A program made the translations under genes and the position numbers. The notes beneath the pieces were generated by a model. The model saw only the letters and a program-made list of their open reading frames with translations. It was not told where the DNA came from and did no database searches. Of a stretch of 39,446 nt of DNA, positions 8,390-17,161 are shown one piece after another (position 1 is the first letter of the stretch; each line of letters begins with the position of its first letter). Source of the stretch: Pseudomonas sp. (lineage in GTDB: Bacteria; Pseudomonadota; Gammaproteobacteria; Pseudomonadales; Pseudomonadaceae); NCBI GenBank assembly GCA_030699825.1, contig JAUYKV010000014.1, positions 1 through 39,446 on the forward strand. The letters run 5' to 3'.

Positions 8390-8435
8390 TTTCCCCGGTT
8401 TCCCCGGTTGCATTGGGCTACGACCGCGCAGGGTC
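8390..8435. repeat. Degenerate REP-like sequence between convergent genes
   Basis: GGTTTCCCCGG occurs twice in tandem, followed by TTGCATTGGGCTACG. This is a decayed form of the CCCCGGATTGCATCCGGGCTACG repeat at 9773-9794. No intrinsic terminator is visible between the two convergent genes. Confidence 0.45.
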
Positions 8436-9432
8436 AGTTTTCCTGGGCGCGATAGGCCCCCGGGGTTAGCCCGGTCCATTTCTTGAACGCGCGGTGGAAC
8501 GCCGAGGGCTCGGAGAAACCGAGCTGCTCGGCGATGTCCTGGATCGGCAGGTCGTCGCGGCCCAGGTGGTAGATCGCCAGGTCGCGACGCAGGTGATCTT
8601 TTAGTTCCTGAAAGCTCGAGCCTTCTTCGCGCAGATGGCGGCGCAAGGTCTGCGGGCTCATGTGCAGCTGCCGGGTGACCGCTTCCAGGTCCGGCCAGGC
8701 GCTGCAATCGCGGCCGAGCAGACGGCGGATCTGGCTGATCAGGCTGTCGCCGCCATCCGGGCGAGCGAGCAGATCGGCCGGCGAATGTTCGAGAAACTGT
8801 TTGAGCGTGCGTTCGTCCTGCAGCAGGGGCATGGCCAGGTAGCGCGCCTGGAACAGCAGGCTGGTGCTGTCGGTCGCGTAGCGCCGCGGGCAGGGAAACA
8901 GCAGGTCGTATTCGCCGCTGTGGGCCGGCTCGGGGTAGCTGAAGGTGGCTTCCTCGAGACGGATGCGCTGGCCGATCAACCAGCTGCCGAGGCGGTGCCA
9001 GATCACCAGCAGGCTTTCCAGGAGAAAATGATCAGGATCCCATAGGCTGCTATCGTCCACGCTCAGCCTGACCCGGTCGCCTTCGCGTTCGAGGCGGATG
9101 CCCGGTGCCTCGGGGAACAGGCTATAGAACAGCGCGCCACGGCTCAGGGCCTTTTCCAGGGTGCGGCAGTGGATGATCACGTAACACATCATGGCGAAGG
9201 TGCCGCGCTTGCTGCGGATACGGCCAAAGCCCATATATTCGTCGTCCAGGGCCTCCCACAACAGTTGCAGCAGGCGGGTGAACTGCTCCGGGGCAATGCG
9301 CGCGCGTGGCTCGTCGAGCAGCGCCGGCTGGATGTTCACCTGGCGCAGCAGCGGCGCGCAGTCATGGCCCTGGCGCTCGGCGCCGCGCAATGCGGCGCGG
9401 ACGAAATGGCTGGCGATGGTGCGTTCGCGCAT
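8434..9432 (-). CDS. AraC family transcriptional regulator
   Basis: A 332-residue regulator. Residues about 20-205 match the N-terminal ligand-binding domain found in OruR/ArgR-like AraC proteins, with the LLRQVNIQPALLDEPRARI start and the CPRRYATDSTSLLF segment. The last hundred residues are the double helix-turn-helix DNA-binding domain, with HMSPQTLRRHLREEGSSF as the first and IQDIAEQLGFSEPSAFHRAF as the second helix pair, ending TGLTPGAYR. Translation starts at ATG 9432 with AAGGAGCCATT upstream. It is divergent from the CoA-racemase gene and a decayed amidohydrolase; regulation of that locus is plausible but not shown. Confidence 0.92.
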   Translation of the reverse strand: MRERTIASHFVRAALRGAERQGHDCAPLLRQVNIQPALLDEPRARIAPEQFTRLLQLLWEALDDEYMGFGRIRSKRGTFAMMCYVIIHCRTLEKALSRGALFYSLFPEAPGIRLEREGDRVRLSVDDSSLWDPDHFLLESLLVIWHRLGSWLIGQRIRLEEATFSYPEPAHSGEYDLLFPCPRRYATDSTSLLFQARYLAMPLLQDERTLKQFLEHSPADLLARPDGGDSLISQIRRLLGRDCSAWPDLEAVTRQLHMSPQTLRRHLREEGSSFQELKDHLRRDLAIYHLGRDDLPIQDIAEQLGFSEPSAFHRAFKKWTGLTPGAYRAQEN

Positions 9433-9625
9433 AATGGCTCCTTGAAGGTACGCCGATGGTAGGCAGCTTGACGGGGGCAGGACAAGTCGGCCGAGCGATT
9501 GAGTCAATTGCAGCTGAGCGCTGGGGTCATTGAGGCGACGGGGCTGCGGGGCCTACCCTGCCGGACGACTTCAGCCCAGGGAGCACGCCTGCATGCAACC
9601 CGCCAGCCGGGCGCACGGCCGTTGC

Positions 9626-9712
9626 ATGAATCAGCTCAAGAAGCTGGGGCTGAGCGCCGCGGTGCAGACCAAGTTTCTCGACGACAACTCTCGGCGGGTG
9701 TTCAATCTGTGA
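9626..9712 (+). pseudogene. C-terminal remnant of an amidohydrolase gene
   Basis: Twenty-eight codons ending in TGA encode KKLGLSAAVQTKF and then LDDNSRRVFNL, the typical last helix of amidohydrolase-2 (TIM-barrel metallohydrolase) proteins, which end in a D/GNA-RVF-L motif. The frame can be extended upstream to ATG 9593 (preceded by AGGGAG), adding MQPASRAHGRC, which has no family resemblance. This looks like a gene reduced by internal deletion to its two ends. The 190 bases before it, up to the AraC start, contain no other gene and should hold the divergent promoters. Confidence 0.6.
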
Positions 9713-9739
9713 ACGTCGGCCCTGCAACGAGGCTTTGCG

Positions 9740-9795
9740 TCGCCCAATGCAATCCAGAAGTTGCGTGGTTTCCCCGGATTGCATCCGGGCTACGG
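9740..9795. repeat. REP-type palindromic repeat pair, one arm degenerate
   Basis: CCCGGATTGCATCCGGG (9773-9789) followed by CTACGG is a palindromic REP unit. Upstream, GCCCAATGCAATCCAG (9742-9757) looks like the decayed opposite arm. It lies just before the ribosome-binding site of the racemase gene. Confidence 0.6.
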
Positions 9796-9819
9796 GGTTG
9801 AATACCCAAAGGAGCTGTT

Positions 9820-11001
9820 ATGCAAGGCCCGCTGTCCTCGCTGAAAGTGCTGGATTTTTCCACCCTGTTGCCGGGGCCGTTCGCCTCGCTGCTGCTGGCC
9901 GACATGGGCGCCGAGGTGTTGCGCGTCGAGTCGCCCAGCCGTATGGATCTGCTCCGTGTACTACCACCGCACGACGGCGGCGTATCGGCCTGCCACGCCT
10001 ACCTCAACCGCAACAAGCGCTGCATTGCCCTGGACCTGAAGCAGGCCGAGGCGGTGGCGCTAGTCAAACAGCTGGTGGCCGAGTACGACATCGTGCTGGA
10101 GCAGTTTCGTCCCGGGGTGATGGACAAGCTCGGGGTCGGCTATGAGGCGCTGAAGGCGATCAACCCCCGGCTGATCTACGTGTCGATCACCGGCTACGGC
10201 CAGACCGGCCCCTACAGGGATCGCGCCGGTCACGACATCAACTACCTGGCCCTGGCCGGGGTCGCCAGCTACACCGGGCGCCGCGACCGCGGGCCGCTGC
10301 CGCTCGGTGTACAACTGGCGGACATCGCGGGCGGTTCGCTGCACGGGGTGGTGGGCCTGCTGGCGGCAGTGATCCAGCGCCAGGTCACTGGCGAAGGACA
10401 GCAGGTCGATGTGAGCATGACCGACTGCGCCTTCAGCCTGCACGGCATGGCCGGCGCGGGCTACCTGGCTGCCGGGGTCGAGCCGCAGATGGAAAACCAG
10501 GTGCTCAACGGCGGCAGCTTTTACGACTACTACCGCACCCGCGATGGCCGCTGGTTCTCGGTCGGCAGCCTGGAGCCGCAATTCATGCAGCAGTTCTGTA
10601 CTGCCCTCGGCCGCCCGGAGTTGGCCGCGTGCGGCCTGTCGCCCAACCCACAAGACCAGCAGGCGCTCAAGCGCGAGATCGAGATCGAATTCGAGAAACG
10701 CGATTTCGCCGAGTGGAGCCTGGCGTTCGCCGAGCTGGATGCCTGCGTCGAACCCATGCTTACGCTGAGCGAGGCGGTCGAGCATCCCCAGCTCGTCGCC
10801 CGCGAGCTGGTCTGCGAAGTACCGCGCGCCGATTACGCTGCGCAACGGCAGATCGCCTGCCCGATCAAATTCTCCGCCGGCCTGCCCGCGCCCAGGCATA
10901 TCGGCGCAGCCTTGGGCGCGCATACCGATGAGGTATTGACGGAGCTGGGCTGCTCGGCCGAACGGATCGCCGAGCTGAAGGCGGCGAAAGTCGTGGCGTA
11001 A
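9820..11001 (+). CDS. Alpha-methylacyl-CoA racemase (CoA-transferase III family)
   Basis: A 393-residue CaiB/BaiF family protein. The three residues used by alpha-methylacyl-CoA racemases (mycobacterial MCR His126, Asp156, Glu241) all appear in their normal motifs: His138 in AGHDINYLALAG, Asp168 in QLADIAGG, and Glu252 in GSLEPQF. This favours racemisation of 2-methyl-branched acyl-CoAs over CoA transfer. The N-terminal LDFSTLLPGPFASLLLADMG is the usual family start. The enzyme is cytoplasmic and would let the (2R) epimer of branched fatty acids or sterol side chains enter beta-oxidation. ATG 9820 is preceded by AAAGGAGCTGTT. No other branched-chain oxidation gene is adjacent. Confidence 0.9.
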   Translation: MQGPLSSLKVLDFSTLLPGPFASLLLADMGAEVLRVESPSRMDLLRVLPPHDGGVSACHAYLNRNKRCIALDLKQAEAVALVKQLVAEYDIVLEQFRPGVMDKLGVGYEALKAINPRLIYVSITGYGQTGPYRDRAGHDINYLALAGVASYTGRRDRGPLPLGVQLADIAGGSLHGVVGLLAAVIQRQVTGEGQQVDVSMTDCAFSLHGMAGAGYLAAGVEPQMENQVLNGGSFYDYYRTRDGRWFSVGSLEPQFMQQFCTALGRPELAACGLSPNPQDQQALKREIEIEFEKRDFAEWSLAFAELDACVEPMLTLSEAVEHPQLVARELVCEVPRADYAAQRQIACPIKFSAGLPAPRHIGAALGAHTDEVLTELGCSAERIAELKAAKVVA

Positions 11002-11020
11002 GCGGGTGATGGCCGGGCGA

Positions 11021-11041
11021 CGTTCGGCTTTAGCCTGAACG
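11021..11041. terminator. Hairpin between two convergent genes
   Basis: CGTTCGGCT-TT-AGCCTGAACG can form a nine-to-ten-pair stem with one G-U pair. It lies between the 3' ends of the racemase and channel genes. There is no T tract, so terminator function is only suggested by position. Confidence 0.3.
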
Positions 11042-11077
11042 CATACGCTTCGCACCGGCCGCCGAACGCCACACCGC

Positions 11078-12010
11078 TCAGAACACCTGAAGCAACCGGA
11101 TATTCAGCCGGCTATCCTCGCGAAAGCCGTGCTCCACCGCGATATCCCGGCCGACGGTGGCCGCCAGCTGGGTGCCGGGCAGGAAGAACCAGGCGAAGCC
11201 CGCCGACCACTTGCTGCTGCGCTGGCTGTCGTCCAGCCAGCTCTGTTCCATGCGGTTCTCGCCGCCGCTCTGGTGGGACAGACCGACGCGCAGGTCGAGG
11301 TTGTCGCGCAGCGGATAGCGCAGGAAACCCTGGTACTGGTAGCTGGGTTTCTGCCGATGGCTCCACTGGTGTGTGCCGTAGCTGTGGTTGCGCCCGTAGA
11401 AGGTCACATCGGCCGCCAGATCCAGCGCCAGCTTGGTGCCGAGCCCGGTGACATAGCCGGCCTGCAGATTGAACTTCCAGCGATTCTCGCCGAGGTTCAG
11501 TGTCCGGTCGTGGTCGTAGCTGCCGAGCGGGATGAACAGGTAGGGCGTGATGCCGAAGAAGCGGCGTTTCTCCGGCTGGTTGAGCAGCCAGATCGGCATC
11601 GCCAGGATTGGGGCGGCCAGGCCGCTGCTGTCGCCCAGGGCGCCGCCATCGTGACGACCGTCGAGGCGGCCGAATGGCAGCAGGATCTGTGGTGCGATGC
11701 GGTAGCCGCCCAGGTCGGTGTAGTGCACCAGACGCAGGATGCCGATCTGCGAATCGAGCCCGGCCGAGCCGGTCTGCTGGTCGCCGTCCCGATAGAGATG
11801 GTCGCGCTCCGCGTACTGCAGGTAGAGCAGTCCCAGGGTGGTGTCGGCGGCAGCCGGCACATAGTCGCCGGCATCCAGGTCCAGAGCTTGCGCGGACCTG
11901 CCCCAGGACAGCAGCGCTCCCAACAGCAGCAGGCCCCAGAGCGCTATCCAGATTTTCGCATCGACTTGCCGGGCACTGGCGTGCAGCGGCATTGGCGTAT
12001 TTGACAGCAT
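11078..12010 (-). CDS. SphA/MetA-type outer-membrane channel protein
   Basis: A 310-residue exported protein. A long basic N-terminus is followed by the hydrophobic stretch IALWGLLLLGALLSWG and a likely signal-peptidase site around SAQA-LDLDAGDY. The mature part alternates short amphipathic strands ending in aromatic residues, finishing LNIRLLQVF, as expected of an outer-membrane beta barrel. It resembles the SphA / 'phenol meta-pathway MetA' transporter family, thought to admit hydrophobic or aromatic substrates. ATG 12010 follows GAGGAAGCAAG. It is the last gene of a leftward unit with the exported VOC protein (gap 66 bases) and a 42-residue ORF, headed by a sigma-54 promoter at 12969-12985. 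Confidence 0.8.
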   Translation of the reverse strand: MLSNTPMPLHASARQVDAKIWIALWGLLLLGALLSWGRSAQALDLDAGDYVPAAADTTLGLLYLQYAERDHLYRDGDQQTGSAGLDSQIGILRLVHYTDLGGYRIAPQILLPFGRLDGRHDGGALGDSSGLAAPILAMPIWLLNQPEKRRFFGITPYLFIPLGSYDHDRTLNLGENRWKFNLQAGYVTGLGTKLALDLAADVTFYGRNHSYGTHQWSHRQKPSYQYQGFLRYPLRDNLDLRVGLSHQSGGENRMEQSWLDDSQRSSKWSAGFAWFFLPGTQLAATVGRDIAVEHGFREDSRLNIRLLQVF

Positions 12011-12076
12011 CTTGCTTCCTCGTTTTCTTGTTTGCTTTGAACGGTGTAGGTCTCGCCGGCAGTTGCGCTGACCGGG

Positions 12077-12688
12077 TTATTGCTGCGGATGGCGTGGATC
12101 CCACAGCAGCCGATCCAGCCCCTGCTCGTACTGCATGCCGCGCGGAAAGCTCACCAGCTCCAGTTGCAAACCCCAGGGGGCCAGGAAGTACACCCAGGTC
12201 AGGCCGGCAGCCGGGCCTTCGCTGAAGGTGCTGGGCGTATCGAGCACCCGCACCTGCTTCGATTTCAGGTAGGCGATTGCCGCGTCCATGTCGTCCACGT
12301 AGAACGCCAGATGGTGGCCGCCGATGTCGCTGTTGCGCGGCAGCCGGCGATTCTGATCCGGCGCGCCGTACTCGAAGATTTCCAGGTTGGTGCCGTTGCC
12401 GCAGCGAACCATCTGGAAGTCCTTGATCACGGCGCGCGGATGCACGTTGAGGTGGCGCTCCATCCAGTCGTCGGCGAACTTGAACTCGCCGAAGGTGAAG
12501 TAGGCTTCGCAGCCGAGCACCTCGACGAAGAATTCCGTCGCCTGGCGCAGGCTGGGTGCGGTGATGCCGATGTGCTGCAGCCCCTGCATGCCGGGAAGTC
12601 CGCCCGCCAGCGCCAATGGCGACAGCGCGGCAGCGGCGAGGGCGAGAAGGAAACGGCGCAACAGGTGGGTTGCTGCTTGGAAAGTCAT
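12077..12688 (-). CDS. Exported VOC (glyoxalase-fold) protein
   Basis: A 203-residue protein with a Sec-type signal peptide (MTFQAATHLLRRFLLALAAA..LALAGG, cleavage near residue 29). This is unusual for the vicinal-oxygen-chelate superfamily, most of which is cytoplasmic. Two beta-alpha-beta-beta-beta modules carry putative metal ligands: His in LQHIGITAP, Glu in LEIFEYG, His in GGHHLAFYVDD and Glu in LQLELVSFP. This agrees with a glyoxalase, dioxygenase or epimerase-like metal site, but the reaction is not deducible. ATG 12688 follows CAGGAGTATCGCC. It lies in the middle of the sigma-54-driven unit with the SphA-like channel, so it probably acts in the periplasm on the compound that channel admits. 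Confidence 0.85.
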   Translation of the reverse strand: MTFQAATHLLRRFLLALAAAALSPLALAGGLPGMQGLQHIGITAPSLRQATEFFVEVLGCEAYFTFGEFKFADDWMERHLNVHPRAVIKDFQMVRCGNGTNLEIFEYGAPDQNRRLPRNSDIGGHHLAFYVDDMDAAIAYLKSKQVRVLDTPSTFSEGPAAGLTWVYFLAPWGLQLELVSFPRGMQYEQGLDRLLWDPRHPQQ

Positions 12689-12785
12689 GGCGATACTCCT
12701 GGTACAGGATTGGCAAGCGGTCGCCCGCCGCAGGCTTGCGCGCCTGCAATGTCGGTCGACTGAGATAGTGCGAAGCGGGCAGGGC

Positions 12786-12914
12786 TCAGCGGCGAGGTGG
12801 TCGCCGCGGCGCTTGCTGGCGTAGCGGCAAGTCGGGACGGCGAAGCAAGGGCCAGGGCTGGCGCTCGGGGCTGCGGCTGTCGTGGATAAAAGGCATCGGG
12901 GTAATGGCGGGCAT
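12786..12914 (-). CDS. Small Pro/Arg-rich ORF (42 residues), first in sigma-54 transcript
   Basis: A short frame starting MPAITPMPFIHDSRSPERQP and ending with an Arg/Pro-rich tail (QQAPRRPPRR). GAGGA lies seven bases before ATG 12914, the best ribosome-binding site in this leader. It is the first frame downstream of the predicted -24/-12 promoter, about 44 bases from the expected transcript start and 97 bases before the VOC gene. No signal peptide or known family is recognised. It could be a real small protein, a leader peptide, or a chance frame in GC-rich DNA. Confidence 0.4.
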   Translation of the reverse strand: MPAITPMPFIHDSRSPERQPWPLLRRPDLPLRQQAPRRPPRR

Positions 12915-12968
12915 GCTGCATCCTCGTCTTGTTGTTATGGGGCCCGTTGCCGGGCTCATCGACTAGAT

Positions 12969-12985
12969 GGCAGGACCCATGCCAA
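12969..12985 (-). promoter_or_regulatory. Sigma-54 (-24/-12) promoter of the VOC/channel unit
   Basis: On the minus strand the sequence reads TTGGCATGGGTCCTGCC. The invariant GG (12983-12982) and GC (12971-12970) are separated by exactly ten bases, and the -24 box TTGGCAT is near consensus. Transcription would start at about 12958 and run into the 42-residue ORF, the VOC gene and the channel gene. A sigma-54 activator gene is divergent from it. Confidence 0.75.
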
Positions 12986-13094
12986 CCCCGTTGCGGCTCT
13001 TTGTTTTTGCTGCATATGATTGATTCTTAATGTTTTTTTATAAATACGAGTCAGCTTTCGGCAACCAGAGGCAGGCCGCCGACTGTCACGCCGC

Positions 13095-13130
13095 TTACAG
13101 CTGTAATGCCCGTCGTTACAGGCATTACAG
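13095..13130. promoter_or_regulatory. AcoR-type upstream activator sites (TTACAG/CTGTAA cluster)
   Basis: TTACAGCTGTAA (13095-13106) is a perfect 12-base palindrome. It is followed by further half sites TTACAG (13116-13121) and ATTACAG (13124-13130), so CTGTAATGCC and GGCATTACAG also form a 10-base inverted repeat. The cluster lies about 110-145 bases upstream of the -24/-12 promoter, the usual range for sigma-54 enhancers, and nearly the same motif recurs at 22742-22753. It also overlaps the likely acoR promoter region, so autoregulation is possible. Confidence 0.65.
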
Positions 13131-13288
13131 GCTTCGCAGGGTAGGCGGCGGGGAGTAGACTCTGGCCCATAGACGGATGCGCCCGGCTTGCCAGCGAGCA
13201 GGCCGGGGCGCAACAAAAACAAGATCGTCACAGCGGATCCCGACGCTTGCTGCCTGAGCATGCTGCGTCGCGCGTCCGAGGAGGCTGC

Positions 13289-15253
<1,965 letters not shown>

Positions 15254-15324
15254 GCCGCTGGCTTGGCCGCGGAGCGGATTCTTGTAGGCTATGGACCGGT
15301 TAGCTGTTGTATGCAGCAATTCCT

Positions 15325-15407
15325 TGTAGGAACGGGCGGGACGCGCAGTCCCATGCCCGCGAACCACGCGAGGCCAGACACTTTCGCGGTCATGGACCGC
15401 TCCTACA
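15325..15407. repeat. GTAGGA-type interspersed repeat between convergent units
   Basis: TGTAGGAACGGGCGGGACGC at 15325-15344 and CGCGGTCATGGACCGCTCCTACA ending at 15407 are outer and inner arms of a Pseudomonas-style extragenic palindrome. Related copies occur at 29802-29910 and 35598-35667. The following stretch to 15503 holds short G-rich repeats and no gene. Confidence 0.6.
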
Positions 15408-15503
15408 GATTGCAGGGCTTACGCTGATGAGTCCTCTCGCCCCTTTGGGGCGGCCGGCTAGGAGAGGGTGAGGGGGCAGTTTTGTAGGGTGCGTGGGGCC
15501 CTT

Positions 15504-16217
15504 CTACGGTGACAGCACCAATCCCGCCGTCTGAAGCTGCTGCCGATAGCAATCGAGCAGGTTATCGGTAGCCGACCAGACATCCTCGACCAGCTCGTCC
15601 AGCGCCACATGGCTGGCGACCCGGCAATGGGTCGACAGTTGGCAGCCTGCATAGAAGCTATTGACCACCTCGACCATCGACTGGCGCTGGTTCTCCAGCA
15701 GCACCGCGGCGTGGGCCAGGCACACGTGACGGCCATCGCTCGGTTGCCGACGCCAGCGTTGCGCGGTGCCGACCAGTTTGCGTTGCTCCAGGGTGACGTT
15801 GTAGCGGCCGTCGCAGAAGGCACCGTCGACTTCGCCCAGGCCGGGGTCCAGGCCCAGGTCGCGCAGCCAGGCGCGCAGCGGTTCGCACAGGCGCAGATAA
15901 GCGGTTTCGATGCGTTTCTGTTCGTCGTCGCTCGCCGGCACGGCGTAGGCCAGGGCCACATTGAGCACCGCTGCCGATTGCGGCACCGGCTCGCCGCCGG
16001 TGTCGCGCAGCGCCACCGGCCAGCCCTGCGCTACGCAGGCCGCCTGGGCGGCCGCGAAGCCGCTCAGGCGGCCCAGCCGGCGCGGCATCACCAGCGCCGC
16101 ATCCAGCGGCCGCCAGAACAGCAGGCCGCAGTCGAGGGCGCCGGCATGCACCTGGTCCAGCAACTGCCGCTCCGCATCCAGACCGGCTTCGACCGGCAGT
16201 CGCTGTATGCTTGTCAT
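15504..16217 (-). CDS. Lipoate-protein ligase A family protein
   Basis: A 237-residue cytoplasmic protein of the LplA/LipB/BPL fold. Visible motifs are RDTGGEPVPQSAAVLN (lipoyl-adenylate loop, RxTGGxxV) and DGRYNVTLEQRKLVGTAQRW, whose lysine is the usual catalytic residue. Such enzymes attach lipoate to a lysine of E2 or related domains. It is the last gene of the aco-like operon; its ATG at 16217 overlaps the E2 stop as ATGA. The likely target is therefore the small lipoyl protein encoded two genes upstream. It lacks an obvious accessory C-terminal domain of E. coli LplA, so it could be a ligase, an octanoyltransferase, or an amidotransferase. Confidence 0.85.
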   Translation of the reverse strand: MTSIQRLPVEAGLDAERQLLDQVHAGALDCGLLFWRPLDAALVMPRRLGRLSGFAAAQAACVAQGWPVALRDTGGEPVPQSAAVLNVALAYAVPASDDEQKRIETAYLRLCEPLRAWLRDLGLDPGLGEVDGAFCDGRYNVTLEQRKLVGTAQRWRRQPSDGRHVCLAHAAVLLENQRQSMVEVVNSFYAGCQLSTHCRVASHVALDELVEDVWSATDNLLDCYRQQLQTAGLVLSP

Positions 16218-16924
16218 GTCACCTCGTGATGTTCCAGTCGTCTGCACAAATCATCGAGAAAGTCCGCCGCCGGTGCGCCGTTCACCGCACGGTGATCGAA
16301 GGTCAGCGACAGGCCGATAAAGTCCCGTTCCACCAGCGTGCCGTCGGCCTCGCGCTGCAAGCGCCGCTGGCTGCCGCCGATGCCGATGATGGCCACCTGC
16401 GGCACATTGAGGATAGGGGTGAAGAAGCGTACCCGCGACAGACCCAGGTTGGATACCGTGATCGTGGCGCCGGTCAGCTCCCTGACCGACAGCTTGCCGG
16501 CCTGGGCCTTGTCGACCAAGGCGCGGCGCGCCTCGGCCAACTGCTCGGCATTCAGGCGTTCGGCGTCGAACAGCGCCGGTGCCACCAGCAGGTCACCGGC
16601 CAGCGGGATGGCCAGGCCCAGGTGCACGGCCTGGTAGCGGGTGATCTGGTTGTCCTGCAGGGTGGCGTTGAGACTCGGGTGCGCGGCCAAGGTCTGGACT
16701 ATTTCGTGCAGTAATAGATCCTGTAACGACACCACACTGCCGGCGGCCTTCAAGCGCGCGCGCCGCGCCTGCAGCGCGGTCAGTTCGCACTCGGCGTGGT
16801 GAGTGAGCTGGGCGGCGCTCTGCAGGCTCTCGTGCATCTTCGCCGCGATCATCTTGCGCATGCCCTTGAGCGGCACTCTAGTCGTGCCCGGCAGGCAATC
16901 CACTGTTTGTGTCATGGCCGTCAT
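16214..16924 (-). CDS. Stand-alone 2-oxoacid-dehydrogenase-type acyltransferase (E2 catalytic domain)
   Basis: A 236-residue protein that is only the catalytic core of an E2. TRVPLKGMRKMIAAKM opens the domain, and DHRAVNG with His211 and Arg212 is the acyl-transfer motif. There is no lipoyl domain and no E1/E3-binding domain at the N-terminus; the lipoyl domain is a separate gene immediately upstream (3-base gap). In the usual acetoin and pyruvate systems these parts are one polypeptide. It would transfer the acyl group from lipoyl to CoA, giving acetyl-CoA if the substrate is acetoin. ATG 16924 follows GTGGAGTAGCCC. It is translationally coupled to the ligase gene. Confidence 0.9.
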   Translation of the reverse strand: MTAMTQTVDCLPGTTRVPLKGMRKMIAAKMHESLQSAAQLTHHAECELTALQARRARLKAAGSVVSLQDLLLHEIVQTLAAHPSLNATLQDNQITRYQAVHLGLAIPLAGDLLVAPALFDAERLNAEQLAEARRALVDKAQAGKLSVRELTGATITVSNLGLSRVRFFTPILNVPQVAIIGIGGSQRRLQREADGTLVERDFIGLSLTFDHRAVNGAPAADFLDDLCRRLEHHEVT

Positions 16925-16927
16925 GGG

Positions 16928-17161
16928 CTACTCCACCAGGCCGATAGTCGCGCCCTTGGCGATCACCGCGTCTTCTTCCTCGAGAATCTTCAGCACCCCG
17001 GCACAGGGCGCCTCGATCTCGAACTGGGCCTTCTCGGACATGATTTCTGCGACCAGATCGCCCCGGCCGACCTCGGCTCCGTCGCTGACCAGCCAGGCGG
17101 TGATAACCGCCTCGGCGTCGCCGTCCCAGAGGTCGTCTGCAATCAGGATGGGGGTACTCAT
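16928..17161 (-). CDS. Stand-alone lipoyl-domain protein (77 residues)
   Basis: A single biotinyl/lipoyl domain and nothing else. The hairpin EIMSEKAQFEIEAP places the modified lysine at Lys44, with the flanking glycine/alanine turns of the fold (VGRGDLVAEI, APCAGVLKILEEEDAVIAKG) in their usual places. It would be the swinging arm accepting the hydroxyethyl/acyl group from E1 and delivering it to the separately encoded E2 core. The ATG at 17161 overlaps the E1-beta stop as ATGA, so the two are coupled. It differs from GcvH, which is longer and has other flanking motifs. Confidence 0.9.
   Translation of the reverse strand: MSTPILIADDLWDGDAEAVITAWLVSDGAEVGRGDLVAEIMSEKAQFEIEAPCAGVLKILEEEDAVIAKGATIGLVE

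Noticed and set aside
11112..12749. A 545-codon open frame on the minus strand across the channel and VOC genes
   Set aside because: It is Arg/Pro-rich and has no recognisable domain. The overlapping frames have signal peptides, family motifs and good ribosome-binding sites.
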